Assembly (NCBI GenBank): GCA_022496805.1
Contig: CM040099.1
Coordinates: forward strand, 17,014,531-17,078,530
Direction of reading: 5' to 3'
Length of the DNA: 64,000 nucleotides
DNA from: Pohlia nutans
Lineage: Eukaryota; Streptophyta; Bryopsida; Bryales; Mniaceae
The notes beneath the pieces were generated by a model. That model worked only from the letters and a program-made list of their open reading frames with translations. It did not search any database and was not told the DNA's origin. Shown here piece by piece: positions 11,484-22,159 of this stretch (position 1 is its first letter; the number at the start of each line of letters is the position of its first letter). The translations under genes were made by a program, and so were the position numbers.

Positions 11484-13794
11484 AATGTCACATGTAGAGC
11501 ATGTTTGTCCCGAAATTCAAGGTCCTTCATGAATTAACCCTTAAACGTCAGGTCCATGACCATCGACTCAAGTTGTACGTGTCACACTTAATTTTGGCAC
11601 TAGTAGGGCGATGGCCCTATATGGGTGTTTGTACCAATTTTGCCACTAAGGCGGTGGCCAGCCCTAAGGTAGAGGGTTCTAATCCCGCCACAGATTTAAA
11701 CGTGCACTTTAGCAAGGACGAACATTTTGAAATTTTGGATGTACCCATGGTGAAGAGCACCACTGTAGATCGCCTGTCATTTCAACTTCAAAAATTCATA
11801 ACTAATTTTAGGAATTTTTTTGATTCAAAGTATGAGTTGGTCTTTGCTTGGATTTGTCTTCTAGTGAAAAATCATGCTCAGTTCTCCCTGTGTCCTCATA
11901 AATTCACAGCGCTCAAAGTGGCAGGTTTAGAGCCTCCTGCCCTCCTACCTTATATATGAGAAATGGACGCTACCAAAAACTACATGGTGTTATAGAAGGC
12001 ATGTTGGTACACCACAACCATGTGCTATATAGGTCAAATTCAAAAATTGAAATTTTCTTAATTTAACATATTCAACCGCTAACCACATTATAGTTGTGAA
12101 AGGACTATGTATATGACGTTTTTAATTCAAACAACTAGGCATGCACCGTATTAAGTTTGTACTTAAGTATATCATATGGTTTTAGAAGGAAGATGTTATG
12201 AAATCATAGCCCTTTTAAATGGTGTAAAAATATGTGATTTCTAAGAGCTCTCATAAATAAGGAAATATAGTAATACATCAAATTAAGAGTTAAAATTAAA
12301 CATGAATATGGCTCAAACATTGTTTCAACTAATTTCCAAGTTTATGAACAATTTCTCTATAAATTGGTATTCCGGATTGTTCCTTTTGCCTCTAAAACGG
12401 AAAGTGGACAAGTTCCGGATTTGACAACAAAATAATGAAAAGGAATATCGAAATTGTTCAAATTTTCCGGTTCAATAGTATTTTGGATGGAGTGTTACAA
12501 CTTTCACATGAATTTGTCATCAAATTCATGTAAATAGAGAATTTGTGATTTCTAGCACAAGTTGAATGAGTCACAAAATGACAGTGTTTTAGAGAGACGT
12601 TCCTTTTTGGAACCCCAATCGTGCCATTGCCCTTCACTTCCAACGCTGTTATATTGCAATTTGTGCAGTGAAATTCTATGAAAATTTTACCATGTTCTCT
12701 CTTGGTAATCTCTCTTGAATATGACCTCGTAACATATCTAAAAGAGTAAAAGTTTCTTCATTACTTCAATACAACACCCCTTGAACAAATTTCAGGAAAT
12801 TACAATGCAATTTCTTAGTCCAAATTAGTAAAATCAGGACTGTGAGACAAGTCCGGATGTTGGAAAAAGGACCAATCTGGACAAATTAAAAACGTTACAA
12901 AAACGGTTTAGAAAAATTATTGCAGTAAAAGATGGGTATACACACTTGAATGTGAAACGATTCTTTTGAAAAATTGAATTTCAGACACCCTAATCATGTG
13001 TCGCATCCAAGAGAGGGGTACGAGTGGGCTGTGAATTTATGAGGACATAGGGAGAACTGAGCATGATTTTTTACTGGAAGACAAATCCAAGCAAAAATCA
13101 ACTCATACTTTGAATCAAAAACTTTGGATGTTCCAAAAATTAGTTATGAATTTTTGAAGTTGAAATGATATGGGTTCTACAGTGGTGCTCTTCACCAAAG
13201 GTACATCCAAAATTTCAAAATGTTCGTCCTTGGTAGAGTGCGGGTTTAGAACTGTGACGAAATTAGAGCCCCCTGCCTTAGGGTTGGCCACCGCCTTAGT
13301 GGCAAAATTGGTACAATCACCCATATAGGGCCACCGCCCTACTAGTGCCAAAATTAAGTACAGCTTGAGTCCATGGTCATAGGCGCGACGTCAAAGGTTA
13401 ATGAAGGACCTTGAATTTCGGGGCAAAGATGCTCTGCATGTGACATTAGCGCACGTGGGTTGAGGCTCCAGTGCTGCACATGGAAAACAGTCCTAATTCA
13501 GCATCACCGACGAGAACCGCATGCACAGAACTTGCTTATTATACTCAATTCCAGTTTTCAAAGCATATTATTTTCTATCAACCCTGAAACTGAAACTGTA
13601 CTAAGTAGGCTGCACATAACAGAGTGAGTACTCGCTCAATCAGGAGTGGACTGTGCACTCTGGCAGCAGACTGAGTCAATTTGAAACCGAAGGAGCTTCG
13701 AACCTGCCGTTCACAACCACTTGCTAAGTAGAGCCTAGTGTAACAGTACTTAAGTCTCCGGCTCTCGCCTGCTTCCACCACAGTCTCTCACTGG

Positions 13795-13890
13795 CTCTGC
13801 CTCTCGCCCGGAGTGTCTTGTTTCTGCCTCTCGCCTGGAGTGTCTTGTTTCTGGCTCTCGCCTGGAGTGTCTTGTTTCTGGCTCTCGTCT
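13795..13890 (+). repeat. 27-bp tandem repeat upstream of the cysteine-rich gene (right arm)
   Basis: This is the mirror copy of the repeat at 10,718-10,812: three units of CTCTCGCCTGGAGTGTCTTG plus seven bases. A fourth partial unit (CTCTCGTCTGTAGTG) follows. Confidence 0.85.
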
Positions 13891-13968
13891 GTAGTGCAAA
13901 TTAAAGCCGGCTTGTATTGTGATAGTCACATATTCTGTTTTTCCTTTCTGGTCATTGTGAATACAAGG

Positions 13969-14181
13969 ATGTCGTCTAACCGCTGCCACCAGCCGTGCAA
14001 CCCACCGCACTACTCGTGCGGACGATGCCAGAAGTGCGTTCAAGTGGTAGTATGCCAGCCGTACCAGCCGTGTGGACATTGTCACAAGTGCAGGCCCAGG
14101 CCCACAGTTTGCCCCCCGCGGCCCCCGTGCAACCCGTGCAACCCATGTGGCCAGTGTTACAAGTGTTGCAGGTACTACTAG
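13969..14181 (+). CDS. Cysteine-rich 70-residue protein, right arm
   Basis: This is the same protein as at 10,426-10,638, on the opposite strand. The start ATG at 13,969 follows ATACAAGG and the stop is TAG at 14,179-14,181. There are 16 cysteines, three CGxCxKC modules and a terminal CCRYY. The two genes are transcribed toward the outer ends of the inverted repeat. About 180 bp downstream there is a hairpin, AAGAACCCC (14,363) against GGGGTTCTT (14,394). Function unknown; metal binding is a guess from composition. Confidence 0.55.
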   Translation: MSSNRCHQPCNPPHYSCGRCQKCVQVVVCQPYQPCGHCHKCRPRPTVCPPRPPCNPCNPCGQCYKCCRYY

Positions 14182-14902
14182 TAACGGTCCACCTTATAAC
14201 TGCCACTGCGGATTTATTACTGCAGAATGAACATGAAGAGATTCATGTGGCTGCTGTGAAGATCGAATGTTCTGGCCCTCTTGCACTCATCGTGTTTCAT
14301 ACTCTTGATGATAGCTTCAAAGATCAAGCAGCTTAAGTTTGTTGTAGTATATATATGTACGTAAGAACCCCGGTAAATATAGTATATATATGTGGGGTTC
14401 TTTTTTGAAATTTTTAATAAGTTTTGTTCTGAATGAATATCGGGCTCATGAATATCGAACGATGGAGCATGCAGAAGTTCCAACTACTTGAGTATGCTTA
14501 GGCCTGTAATGAAGTTGCTTCGAGCATCTCTTGAATTGATAGATTCCTGTTTAATGCATTAGTTACGATAAATGCCTTCTGTTTACTGTTGCTTCTTTTC
14601 TTTTTCTGGTCAAGATTTGTGACCTTGTTGTCTATATATCGACTGACGATATCTGCTGGAGTATGTACTTGCACTTAAAGCTTATAACAGCAATTTCTGT
14701 CGTCTTCTTGTCGGATTGATAGACTTATGGTAACTTCTATAAAGTTAACCAGCATATCATCAATGATAACATATCTTCATTCCTCTCATCACTCAGAGCT
14801 TCTCGAAGTCTTTCTGTGGAGCAACTAGAACTGCAATCAAGTGTGGTAGCGTCCATTTCTGATTCAAGAAGAAATCCTGATCGATACTGGTTGCAGATAC
14901 TT

Positions 14903-15207
14903 AAGTTAACCGAAAAGAAGCCCATCTAACCTCCCTTTTTGCTCTAGTTCTAATGAGCTATACTTGGGTTGAATAGCGTCGTGTCATAGATTGTCCCTTT
15001 TTGCGCCATGGGCTTGGAGCTTTGGTAGACGGTGTGGGAGTCGTTACGAGGTGTGGAGAATAATGACAGTGACTTGCTTTAAATTGTCTCCCAACTCATG
15101 ATCATGAACTAGTTTTTGGTCTATTTATATTTCAATATGAGTTCAAGAGGAATTCAATACAAGTTTGCTAAAACTTTCCTTTTTGAGCTGACTTTTCGAT
15201 TAACTCT
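14903..15207. mobile_element. Second, inverted copy of the 322-bp MITE family
   Basis: The ends are AAGTTAACCGAAAAG and, at the right, CTTTTCGATTAACTCT. Internal sequence matches the element at 11,162-11,483 in reverse (for example GGTCTATTTATATTTCAATATGAG). It lies directly outside the right arm of the inverted repeat and is more diverged. Confidence 0.8.
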
Positions 15208-15242
15208 AATCTGTTTGACTCCCTGCTCTATCCTTGGGCTGC

Positions 15243-15868
15243 ATTGTATGAAAAATGTACAAGTATATGTGAGTGCACAGTCACAAGGGGTATTGATTTG
15301 AACATTGCCATACTACGTATACATACTATAATCACATTTTGAACTGAAAATATTCACGTATACTTACATTATACATATATTTAAAATTTAATATATTTGT
15401 ATACAAAGGTATTTAAACATATAACCTCTTGCATACAAAGGGTTTTTAGAAGGGCTCATGAACGCACGTGATTTGCAAACATAATGTAGAGTGCACCCGG
15501 GTTGCTCTATTTGAACACTTAATAATTTTAAATTCTGAACTATGTTACATGATTGTATTTTGTATACACATTGACATTTGGGCTTTCAAATGTAAAGTTT
15601 TCCAATCTAAGTTAGGTCCTCGGGGGGTGCACTTTACACTATGTTTGAGAGTCTCGTGCGTTCGTGACCCCCTCTGCAAACTCCCTTGTATACGAGGGAT
15701 TATACATCTAAAACCTTTTGTATACATATCTATTCCATTCTAAATATATGTTTAATGTATGTATACGTCAACATTTTCTTCTCTAAATATGTCTATTGTA
15801 TGTATACGTAATACGGCAATGTTCAAATTAATATCCCTCCTGTGCACTCACGTATACTTGTACATGTT
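15243..15868. mobile_element. Small fold-back element
   Basis: The left arm (15,243-15,330; TGTACAAGTATATGTGAGTG, then TTTGAACATTGCCATACTAC) is reversed with some mismatches at 15,794-15,868. The interior of about 460 bp has no convincing gene and contains a GTGCACTTTACACTATG block. No target duplication was identified. Confidence 0.65.
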
Positions 15869-16659
15869 TAGTATAGTGCACCCTCCAAGGTTAGGTCCAA
15901 CTTTCATAATTGTTTATTCTAATGTTGTAAACCTTCAAGTGTAAAAGTGTAAAACCTTAGACATGAGTATGGTTCCAATTTCTTAATGATTATTTAGCAA
16001 CTTGAAAAAAAAGATTAAAAAGATGAAGTTGTGACTTTTTGATATGAATATGGAAACAACATTCAATGGTGTCAACCAAAAAAATAACATATTAATAACA
16101 CACAATTTACTATTTACGCACTTGGCCATATAATCATGCACTTAGTCCCCCAGCGCATAAATATTTTTGTCTAACTTTTTAAAAATAAAGTGCGGATTAT
16201 TTTCTTTTTTCAATCCCCCACAGTGTAAAAAAGTAATTATTTTAGTTATTTTTTATTCTCATCTTTAGCTTTTCTTTTATCTTTTCTTTTTTATCTTGAT
16301 TTCTTTCTTGTCTTTCTTCTTCTCTTCCTTTTTGTCTTCATTTTCTTTTTTCTCTTCTTCTTTTTCCTCAGTTGTGGCTTCTGAACTGTAAACAATGAGA
16401 GCAAATCCACAAAAAAAAAAAAAACTTCTTTGGTTTTTTTGGCCGTGGGGTGCTGCTCAATCCTCTAGGGCAGCTGCCAAAAAAAAGAAAAAAAACGTTT
16501 TTTTTGGAACATACTTTATCGAAATTAAGGCATTATCAAATTCTTTATCTGACTCATTCTCTGAATAGGAGTCAATGCAGTCAAAGAGGAAATCATACTA
16601 GAGATCAGTTTTGAATACTGCACAGACTAGTGCTCCAGGTAGAGGTAGATCAAAGAAAT

Positions 16660-16815
16660 TGACAAGAACAAAGATCGAATCACAACTGAGCCAAAACATT
16701 GAGTCGAAACTCAACTATTAGCATTAATCAAGAAGAAAGATCGATTCACAACTGAGCCAAAACATTGAGCCAAAACATTGAGTCAAAACTCAACTATTAG
16801 CATCAATCAATAGGA
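16660..16815 (+). repeat. Tandem repeat around AACTGAGCCAAAACATTGAG
   Basis: Two to three units of about 70 bp contain CACAACTGAGCCAAAACATT and CAACTATTAGCATYAATCAA. An extra internal duplication of GAGCCAAAACATT is present. The second duplicate is at 59,970-60,125. Confidence 0.75.
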
Positions 16816-17577
16816 AGAAACGAAAAAATAGTAACAGAGTATTAGAAAGAAATAGGTTTCAAATCCTAATTCGAATAAAACAATAAGGTAAAGGTAGTAA
16901 TTAGTCTGTGCCACAGTAAGGGATTATAACAAAAACAAACCCTAAAACAAACACTGAAGAGATTTGTCGCTTGCAAAAGCACAATAGCACCCTAATTCTC
17001 ACGTAGACATAGCTTTCCTAAAGCATAGAAAAGCCAAAGAAAGAACAAGAAAAAGAACAAAGCAGGATCCTCCAAGCCTCTATCTGTGAGAAGAAATTTG
17101 AGAATTCCTCAAGAGGTGATATTTCTCACCTGTACCCATGCCACACAACAAACATTAGTTGGCCACAATCATGACGTGTACGAGGTGTCTTCAGAATACC
17201 ACAACTTGTTATCGTTGTTCACAAGAGAAAAAATCAAGACTACAAGCAGCAAATCACAGAAAGGAGGAGCGTAGCAAGTTATAAAAACACTCAAGTAAAT
17301 TGGAGTCCTACTGTTTGAACCTGCGGTCCGCTGATTTTAGAGCCAGAAGCCATTGTAATCGCCGCTCTGCATGCACAGTACCGATCGACAAAAAGAGAGC
17401 ACGGACAGCCTCACGTCTGAGAAAGACTCAAAACTCAGCCTGCTTTCTAAGTAAGAGCAAAGCGCACTCCCGAGGCAAGCCATTCTTCCAGGGGAGAAAT
17501 TTCAATTTTCAGAAGAATTGAAGAGGTGGGTCGGTCTTAATTTGCAATTAAGGCACAGCCTCCAATGCGTCGTCAAG

Positions 17578-17764
17578 AAGCGTATGCATGCGGAGCAGTA
17601 GGTAAGAGTTTTTATAAAAATAAAAACGATTCATGTCAGGTAAAGAATGCATGCAAAGCAATAGGTAAGAGTTTTTATAAAAATAAAAACCATTCATATC
17701 AGGTAAGGTATGCACGCGAAGCAAGTAGGTAAGGGTTTTTATAAAAATAAAAAAGATTCATATA
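17578..17764 (+). repeat. Three 64-bp tandem repeats
   Basis: The three units share TAGGTAAGAGTTTTTATAAA, then AATAAAAA and ATTCATRTCAGGTAA. The units start with CGTATGCATGCG, GAATGCATGCAA and GTATGCACGCGA. Confidence 0.9.
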
Positions 17765-18294
17765 GAGCCTGCCCTGTTACCTTTATGGCTCGAAAAATGA
17801 GAAAGCAAATAAGCTTTTAGTCTCAATCTTAGTGGTTTGAATAATGGAATCAGCATATTTAGAAGCTCGAGGCTTATCTAAAGGCCGGAGTAATTTCTCA
17901 AAAAATAAAAAACTTGTTTATTTTTTCTTGACTTTTTGTCTTTTTTTAAAATTTCTATTTTTAGAGGCTAGGGTGTGCGGCCGCGCACCCTAAGACCCTC
18001 TCATCTCCCTCATTTTTGTCTTCATCTCCCTCTCCATCCCTCCTCTCTCCTAGATAGATAGATAGAAACACCGACCCTATTGCAAGGCCGGCGTGAATAA
18101 AGTATTCGTTTGTGATGTCAATGACCCGGTGCCCACCGGACAAAGGGACATTGGAACAATACTACTCTCTCCTTTCAAAGATGGACACTATAGTAACCGA
18201 AACATAGTATCAGTAACAGTAACAAAAGAAAAAAACGAAGTAATGATTGTTGGGTGCTAGTTTGTATAAAGGTATGGCAATGGTGTTTATTGCT

Positions 18295-19009
18295 TTAAAT
18301 GATTGTGTGTTTTATGGAGGTTTCGCAAATGTTGAATTTTGTTTCTAGTTGTTTCATTGAGGGGACGTGTGTGGTTCCTCTGGCTCCAGCTGTGATGACT
18401 ATGATAGGATCTACTTTCCAACCTTGTTGTATGATGTTATTAATTAAAGGTTGGTATTTTACAATTCTTTTGCCAATTGTTTCTGGTGAAAATCTGTCGT
18501 TTGTGTATGTGAATTCTATAAATTGTATAGTTAGGTTATCATCGGGGTTTAGAGGAGGTGGACTTTGGTATGGGATCGAGGTCTTTAATGCATAGTATAT
18601 GTGGTTTGAATCAGGCATTACATTGACATCTTTGTTGACCACAAGTACATGGTAATAACTATGGAGGAACTTTGTTTTCTTCTGGATCATTGTTGAATGT
18701 GCCCGCATTCATGAGAGTGTAGCATCTTGATTTATTTGAGGATAGTATTAATTTTCTTAATTTTCAAACTGCTTTGTTGTGTCTTTTGGTTCTTAGTGCA
18801 TGTATATGATGTTGATTGCAGAGTAGGAGTACATGTAGCCATGTGTCTGCATCTTGTGAGTTACAAACGGGACATTTTTTTGAGGGGAATCTTTGTATAC
18901 CGAAAATTAATTGCTTTTTGGCGTTTCCCATGTATTGACCGGTTCTAAATTTTAGTATGCTTGTCTTTTGTGAGTCTATTATTTCTGGGTTATTCCACTC
19001 CCTTCTTCT
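18295..19009 (-). pseudogene. Degenerate LINE reverse-transcriptase C-terminal fragment
   Basis: Two frames on the minus strand together resemble the tail of a LINE polyprotein. The first (19,009 to about 18,764) has CPVCNSQDADTWLHVLLLCN followed by RTKRHNKAV, the zinc-knuckle-like region downstream of reverse transcriptase. The second (18,708-18,295) has NLTIQFIEFTYTNDRFSPET and later IVITAGARGTTHVP, typical of the conserved C-terminal block of such proteins. A stop follows HNKAV and a frame shift separates the blocks, so the copy is dead. The reverse-transcriptase core is absent, as expected if only the tail survives. The call is by motif memory only. Confidence 0.6.
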
Positions 19010-19640
19010 CATATATATAGGAGAGAGGTGAGGGAAGAGAGAGGGAGTGAGAGAGAAGAAAGAAAGACAAGAGGGAGACAAGAAAGAAGACAAGAAAGAA
19101 CTCAAGATAATAAAGAAAACATAAAAGAAAAGATAAAGATGAGAATAAAAAATAATTAAAATAATTAAATGTTTATAATGCGAGGGATTGAAAAAAGACA
19201 ACATTGATGTTTTTTAAAGAACTATTTTACCAACTTTTTTAAAAGCCAAATATGCTTATGAAATGAACGCACTTGGCCAAGTGCATAAATAGCAAATTGC
19301 GTGTTTAATGCTCTTAATTCAAAGATTCAAATACTTGAGCTTGATTCCAAGTTTAAAAAAAATTAGAGTGTACTTTTTAACCAATGTGTTTTTCAATCCT
19401 TAGTATTGGTAAATTACTACAGTATTCCTTTTTTCCTGCCGCTTGCTTCTTTTTTAATATCTAGTTTTCTGCTCTAATTTCTCTAATCCATTGTTGTACT
19501 CAAGATTGGAAGAAGCCCTTTACACTAGTACAATCTCAATGATTGTCCCACTCTTTGCAACTCATCCTTGATCTCAATTTACACCGATCAATCTCTTTTT
19601 ATTGCTTACAAAAACAAGAAACAATACAATTTTTTACAAA

Positions 19641-19666
19641 ATGCCATATTTAACTATTTCTGGACT
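19641..19666 (+). mobile_element. Left terminal inverted repeat of the giant transposon
   Basis: The 26 bases start ATGCCATATTTAACTATT and end CTGGACT. They are the exact reverse complement of 2758-2783 and of 46,063-46,088. TCTGGACT/AGTCCAGA words recur within the next 45 bases. Confidence 0.8.
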
Positions 19667-19747
19667 ATTCATTGAATTCTGGACTATGTGGAGTCCAGAC
19701 AAAGCAAAGGAAAATGAAAGGGCCTTAGTAAAACCATGCCCCACTAT

Positions 19748-19985
19748 AATGAATAATGTATGATTTGAATGTTTGGATCAGGAGATCTCCCAATATAATG
19801 CTGTTCCGACAGAACAAATGTCATCTTTTAATTGCATGAGAGAAAATGTATGGACAAAGTAATGTAATGAATACTGTATGATTTGAATGTTTGGATCAGG
19901 AGATCTCCCGATATAGTGCGTTCCGGAAGGACAACAGTCATCTCATAGTTGCATGAGTGAAAATGTATGGACAAACTAAGTAATA
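19748..19985 (+). repeat. Left subterminal repeats of the transposon
   Basis: Two tandem units of about 118 bp are present, each with TGTATGATTTGAATGTTTGG followed by GATCAGGAGATCTCCCRATA, a variant of the palindrome (19,776 and 19,894). They sit 80-340 bp inside the terminal repeat, mirroring the array at the other end. Confidence 0.85.
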
Positions 19986-20202
19986 TAACAATACAAATAA
20001 CACACATAGACCAAAGAAACAAGAAGAAAAAGAGTTATCGACGAAGGGAGATGGTGAAATAGTCATTTACATTACAAAAATGAGTTACATGAAGAAGAGG
20101 TATTGTCATGAAAGTCATTCGACTGAACGGTCCATCAAAGTGCCACTAATACGTCCAGTACACATGGCCACGATATTGTAACTGACAAACTGTATGTAAT
20201 GT

Positions 20203-22159
20203 CTATTGCTCTACCCTACTGGTGTACCATTGCCTAAGTGATCTTCTACATAATTTCCCATCCATAGGTGTGTTCTGGAGGAACTCAGTAACGGAGTCAT
20301 AATGAACCAAATCCATAATGAATGGAAGTAAGGTTGTGCAGACGTCTGGTATGACGTTTCGCGGATTAGGTAGGTGCATTTCACCCTTCCAAGGAATCGG
20401 GAAATAGCAGGTATGATTTCCATTCATTACATTCTTCCATTCACAATCATCAACAATGAGAACATTACCCGGTTTGCAAAACCTACGAGTTTTAGTACCC
20501 ATTGTAAGTCGCTGCAGCAACTTCTGGAAGAATGGATAAGGCTTCTGTCGAACACACTTGTCCTGACCATACACAAAAAGCAACTGCGATCTAAGCTCCA
20601 TTGGGAGTAGATGCGCTAAGACAAGGTCCAAGCGGGATGGGGGCATACATGACCATATTCCGACGTGGAATACTTCCAAAAGCATTCGAAAGAAAGGACG
20701 AATTCTGGGACGGCAAATGACATTCGCCAAGTCCAGCAACGGCGGGCTGAATCCTTTATAATCCTCGAAGCACAGAACGCCATTCACTGAGAGCACTATC
20801 GCCTTCTGCACAGTTGAAATACAAATATCAGTACATTTTTACAGAGACAAAACATCGGGGGATCTTCCGATGTTTGTAAACGACGAATTTCCTAACATAG
20901 TTCATCGGGGGATATCTCGATGGTGCCACCAACGCCATGGCACACAGAGGTCGTCACAATTGAACTAAAAATGTATTACCACAGCAAAGCAAATCAACAA
21001 CAAAACAAATTCAAAGTTCCAAAACTCCACTGAATTCACAAAGACAATTGTAATCCCAGAGGAACTCTGTAATTGAATTTGCTATCAAAGATGAGCGTGC
21101 TACAGCTTGATTACATAGTCATGAGAGAGAAAAGTACATTGGACAATAAAGAACTCTGAATAAAATGAGATGTCGAAAATCCAAAGTCATTTGAACTATA
21201 CTGCAACGCCCCTCAAAATCTGAACTGCCAAGTCCGACATTCGGTCCACTGGTAACTGACCACCCGGAAGCGGGGCCCGTTTTACATACTCTGTGACAAC
21301 TTCGCTTGATCTGAATAGACCCTCCAGCCACGGTTGCAGGTGCATGGTAATAAACCTATCCCCATCATCACCGGACCAGGTCGGGGGGTGGACAGCGCTA
21401 TGAACATCGTTGAGAAGGTTCTTCTGTGGACTATCATCCACTAGTAGGGCATCCTCAACGGACTCCAATCCCAGCAACTTAGCGAAGACATTAAGGTTCT
21501 TCAGAAAGAACGGCTTGTGTGGATTTGACGACTCCACGTATGACGAACGAGTGCAATCGCTTTGGCTAAGAACCTGCACACCCTCTCGCTTCAAGGAGGT
21601 ACCCTGAAGAACAACATCGACCACTGGAGAAATATTCTTGTCGGCGATGCTGGTCCAAAAGGATACCAGTGCTTGAGAAGAAAGCCAGTCCAGGAAAGCA
21701 GAGCAGCCAGGTCTTAGCTTTACAGAGCGCTCTTTGCCCGCTACATACACCCCCCGGTAAATGAGAACCCCATTTAAGTCTAGTACAACCGAATACCTTC
21801 GAAGGGGTACCTTTCCGATCACCTTTTCTGGAATGGAGGATGGGAGACGGGGCCCTGAAAAATCCAACAAAAATATAGGTATGATCAGAACTCTGCATCG
21901 GGGGATCTCTCGATACAGATGTGCAATGAATTCCTCAAGCGCCTACGGCGGACAGTATACGTACTAAACACTTCCAATCTGAGGACATGTACATTTTCTG
22001 AGGGTAAAACAAGTCTGTGGATATACATATGACTCCTACACAAATATAGTCTGTCTAGATACCTTTCGCACGGGCGTCCAAATTCGAATCTTGGACAACC
22101 GAAGAATTGCGATCGGGGTGGACAATTACAACGAAGTTCACGTCCTTAGACATCGGCAT
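20203..22159 (-). CDS. Tandem FCP1/HAD-like phosphatase-fold protein
   Basis: The predicted product is 450 aa in three exons: 22,159-22,063, 21,854-21,202 and 20,805-20,203. The introns are GT-AG in phase 1 and phase 0 and the frames join exactly. The first module has the HAD nucleophile motif VVLDLNGVL (Asp58), motif II FWTS (98-101) and VDD (Asp172-Asp173), as in FCP1/NIF-type phosphatases that act on phosphoserine or phosphothreonine proteins. The second module repeats the fold but reads VLSVNGVL, with Ser256 in place of the catalytic Asp; it keeps IWSC and VDD (369-370), so it is probably a pseudo-phosphatase. Both introns contain the palindrome. The first ATG (22,159) lies inside the end of the upstream gene, a 14-base overlap. 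The overlap suggests either a shared transcript or an upstream exon I did not find. Confidence 0.7.

Larger units (their letters stand above)
9665..14890. repeat. 5.2-kb long inverted repeat (left duplicate)
   Basis: The left arm (about 9,665-11,925) is reversed in the right arm (about 13,025-14,890), with a spacer of about 1.1 kb. A core of about 1 kb (10,007-10,998 against 13,609-14,600) is essentially identical; in it, paired positions sum to 24,607. The outer and inner parts are diverged but alignable. The left arm carries a MITE absent from the right arm. A cysteine-rich gene sits in each arm. The spacer (11,925-13,025) shows no gene. Confidence 0.95.
16095..19308. mobile_element. 3.2-kb element with ~280-bp inverted termini
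   Basis: The left terminus (about 16,095-16,372) starts ACACACAATTTACTATTTAC and is followed by GCACTTGGCC. It is reversed at about 19,018-19,308. Both termini contain the same long pyrimidine tract (TTTTTTATTCTCATCTTTA, then CTTTTCTTTTATSTTTTC), read as purines on the right. Inside are short tandem repeats, a 64-bp triplet repeat and a LINE fragment. No transposase gene is visible, so it is a non-autonomous carrier. Confidence 0.7.
1..20690. repeat. Left copy of the 43.3-kb direct duplication
   Basis: This block recurs in the same orientation at 43,306-64,000. The offset is 43,305 up to about 9,640. It becomes 43,309 after a TTAG is missing here, and 43,310 after about 11,000. Differences are few: about 15 single-base changes plus one cluster near 11,001-11,090. 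Examples are 493 G/A, 572 C/T, 824 T/C, a change near 2,238, and others near 8,608, 17,211 and 18,248. Both outer boundaries lie outside the window. Confidence 0.97.

Noticed and set aside
13813..13968. Longer amino terminus (SPGVSCFWL repeats) for the cysteine-rich protein
   Set aside because: The extension has no ATG and comes from the 27-bp repeat staying open by its length.
14363..14402. Hairpin followed by T-run as a bacterial-type terminator
   Set aside because: The genome is eukaryotic; I record it only as a hairpin downstream of the cysteine-rich gene.
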